A stretch of DNA of 6,827 nucleotides, taken from an uncultured Prevotella sp. (GTDB taxonomy: Bacteria; Bacteroidota; Bacteroidia; Bacteroidales; Bacteroidaceae). Location: positions 1 to 6,827 of the forward strand of contig CAKQDQ010000125.1 in NCBI GenBank assembly GCA_934229335.1, read 5' to 3'. The notes beneath the pieces are model-generated. The model worked only from the letters and a program-made list of their open reading frames with translations, had not been told where the DNA came from and did not search any database. How positions within the stretch are numbered: the first letter of the stretch is position 1; the number at the start of each line of letters is the position of its first letter. Below, one piece after another: positions 6,220 through 6,827 of the stretch. The translations under genes were made by a program, and so were the position numbers.

Positions 6220-6378
6220 TTACGCAGTTTTTACCTCATCTTGCTGAGATATTTTGGGGATATATGGTTGCCCTCCCCCGCCAAACGGGGGAGAAGCGAA
6301 AGCGGAGGGGGGCGATGCGAGCATCGTGACTGATGAATAGCCACAAAATAGCCAGCAAGATGAGATATCGTTACGTAA
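6220..6378. mobile_element. MITE-like palindromic element 2, related to element 1
   Basis: The arms 6220-6259 and 6341-6378 (beginning TTACGYA and including CTCATCTTGCTG and TATTTTG) are imperfect reverse complements over about 38 bases with two single-base gaps. The core shares a 40-base direct repeat with element 1 (6073-6112 against 6314-6353, 33 of 40 identical). It differs by carrying a G+C-rich hairpin (6273-6293) and the adjoining segment 6287-6310, which recurs inverted at 1368-1390. Confidence 0.6.
6273..6310. repeat. G+C-rich dispersed repeat with hairpin (REP-like)
   Basis: CTCCCCCG (6273-6280) and CGGGGGAG (6286-6293) form a perfect 8-bp stem with a CCAAA loop. The following segment 6287-6310 matches the reverse complement of 1368-1390 at 23 of 24 positions with one inserted base, so two copies lie about 4.9 kb apart in opposite orientation. 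This is a dispersed extragenic repeat nested in element 2. Confidence 0.65.
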
Positions 6379-6490
6379 TGCCACAACATACAGACCGCCC
6401 TCCTGCTCCTATTTCGCCATAAATCTGCACCAAAATAGAAGTATTTTACATATAACATCATATTTCCACAAAAAAAAAGCCCTAAAAATT

Positions 6491-6520
6491 TTGCAGATTC
6501 GCAAAAACATTGTACCTTTG
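6491..6520 (+). promoter_or_regulatory. Consensus Bacteroidetes promoter of tRNA-Ser
   Basis: TTTTG ending at 6493, then 19 bases, then TACCTTTG (6513-6520) is a full match to the Bacteroidetes primary-sigma consensus. A run of nine A at 6470-6478 just upstream could act as an UP-like element. A 6-bp dyad (TTTTGC 6489-6494, GCAAAA 6501-6506) overlaps the upstream box. The predicted start is near 6526, about 55 nt before the tRNA. Confidence 0.85.
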
Positions 6521-6581
6521 CACCCGAAATAAAACGACACACGTTTTTACCATACAAGGTATATCAGCAATGATGTTTCAA

Positions 6582-6666
6582 GGAGAGATGGTAGAGTGGT
6601 CGATTACAGCGGTCTTGAAAACCGCCGTGCTGAGAGGCACCGGGGGTTCGAATCCCTCTCTCTCCG
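6582..6666 (+). tRNA. tRNA-Ser(UGA)
   Basis: The cloverleaf is complete: acceptor GGAGAGA (6582-6588) with TCTCTCC (6659-6665), anticodon stem GCGGT/ACCGC with loop CTTGAAA (6614-6620) and anticodon TGA (6616-6618), long variable arm GTGC/GCAC (6627-6640) as in class II serine tRNAs, and T arm GGGGG-TTCGAAT-CCCTC. The discriminator base is G6666. The 3' CCA is not fully encoded (CAG follows), so it must be added after transcription. Confidence 0.97.
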
Positions 6667-6670
6667 CAGC

Positions 6671-6712
6671 AGAGTCCTGTAAGTCGAAAGATTTACAGGA
6701 CTCTTTCTTTTT
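6671..6712 (+). terminator. Rho-independent terminator of tRNA-Ser
   Basis: AGAGTCCTGTAAGTC (6671-6685) pairs with GATTTACAGGACTCT (6690-6704) as a 15-bp stem with one G-U pair, closed by a GAAA tetraloop, and is followed by a T-rich tail (TTCTTTTT). This is a strong intrinsic terminator five bases after the tRNA. Confidence 0.92.
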
Positions 6713-6720
6713 ATGGTTTT

Positions 6721-6745
6721 AAGTAGTCCCCCGAAGTAGTCCCCC
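6721..6745. repeat. Tandem 12-base direct repeat AAGTAGTCCCCC
   Basis: Two perfect copies of AAGTAGTCCCCC (6721-6732 and 6734-6745) are separated by one G, right after the tRNA terminator. The role is unknown; the position beside a tRNA makes an integration-site or element-end origin possible. Confidence 0.7.
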
Positions 6746-6754
6746 TTTTTTGTA

Positions 6755-6796
6755 TACCACTATATAAGGTGGTAAGTTACCACCTTTACTTTGGTA
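6755..6796. repeat. Perfect palindrome with overlapping alternative stems
   Basis: AAGGTGGTAA (6766-6775) and TTACCACCTT (6777-6786) are exact reverse complements around one G. TACCAC at 6755-6760 can pair with GTGGTA (6769-6774) instead, and TTGGTA at 6791-6796 resembles the same half-site. It could be a protein-binding site upstream of a gene beyond the window edge. Confidence 0.6.
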
Positions 6797-6827
6797 TTAA
6801 GCAGTGAATCTCATTCCTTTCTGTAGA

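Larger units (their letters stand above)
5807..6581. other. 775-base intergenic region between rhomboid operon and tRNA-Ser
   Basis: I see no protein gene. The region contains the rhomboid promoter, two long imperfect palindromic elements (5968-6192 and 6220-6378) with related cores, a G+C-rich hairpin (6273-6293), a run of nine A (6470-6478) and the tRNA promoter (6491-6520). Short open frames here lie across the palindromes or the promoter and have no protein-like character. Confidence 0.7.

Noticed and set aside
5968..6378. CRISPR array
   Set aside because: The repeats are two imperfect palindromic units of unequal length, not short regular repeats with unique spacers, and no cas gene is present.
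6231..6557. 108-codon open frame on the minus strand
   Set aside because: It crosses palindromic element 2 and the tRNA promoter; it is low in protein character and is explained by those features.
6510..6722. 70-codon open frame on the plus strand
   Set aside because: It is a read-through of the tRNA-Ser gene and its terminator, a well-known false gene (ends in a [14 protein letters not shown] tRNA translation).

Overview
The window looks like a chromosomal segment of a Bacteroidales bacterium, most likely Prevotella-like. Three things point there. Promoters have the Bacteroidetes form (TTG, 19 bases, TAnnTTTG) and genes lack clear Shine-Dalgarno sequences. The rhomboid protease and the N-terminally membrane-anchored EEP-fold protein are of the type common in this phylum. 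The genus is an inference from overall sequence flavour, not from a marker gene.

Layout. (1) Positions 1-1309, minus strand: the N-terminal 436 residues of an MMPL/RND-type membrane exporter that runs off the left edge. Its start region is embedded in a direct repeat, with a second degenerate copy upstream (1336-1450). (2) 1451-2018: an A+T-rich spacer with a good minus-strand promoter, several hairpins, a weak plus-strand promoter and two near-identical palindromes just before the next gene. (3) 2019-3513, plus strand: an A+T-rich two-gene operon overlapping by 8 nt. It encodes a RhuM-like putative DNA-binding protein and a Doc-type Fic-fold toxin, so it is probably a toxin-antitoxin module whose partner is not a Phd protein. 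(4) 3520-3832: a hairpin, then a broken N-terminal piece of a type I restriction specificity gene (hsdS) with two opposite homopolymer frameshifts and an abrupt end. I read the block from about 1900 to 3790 as the remains of a type I restriction-modification island dropped between ordinary chromosomal genes. (5) 3804-5806, minus strand: an overlapping operon of a rhomboid protease followed by an EEP-family hydrolase. (6) 5807-6581: a 775-base intergenic region with the operon promoter, two related long imperfect palindromes (5968-6192 and 6220-6378) that look like MITE-type non-autonomous elements, and a textbook promoter. (7) 6582-6666: tRNA-Ser(UGA) with a strong intrinsic terminator, then a 12-base direct repeat and a perfect palindrome at the right edge.

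How it works together. The Doc/RhuM-like pair is probably autoregulated through the twin palindromes and may once have guarded a type I restriction locus. The rhomboid/EEP pair is a separate housekeeping operon. The tRNA is its own transcription unit. The most interesting parts are the Doc module with its operators and hsdS scar, and the two palindromic elements, whose small internal hairpin shows compensatory base changes between copies.
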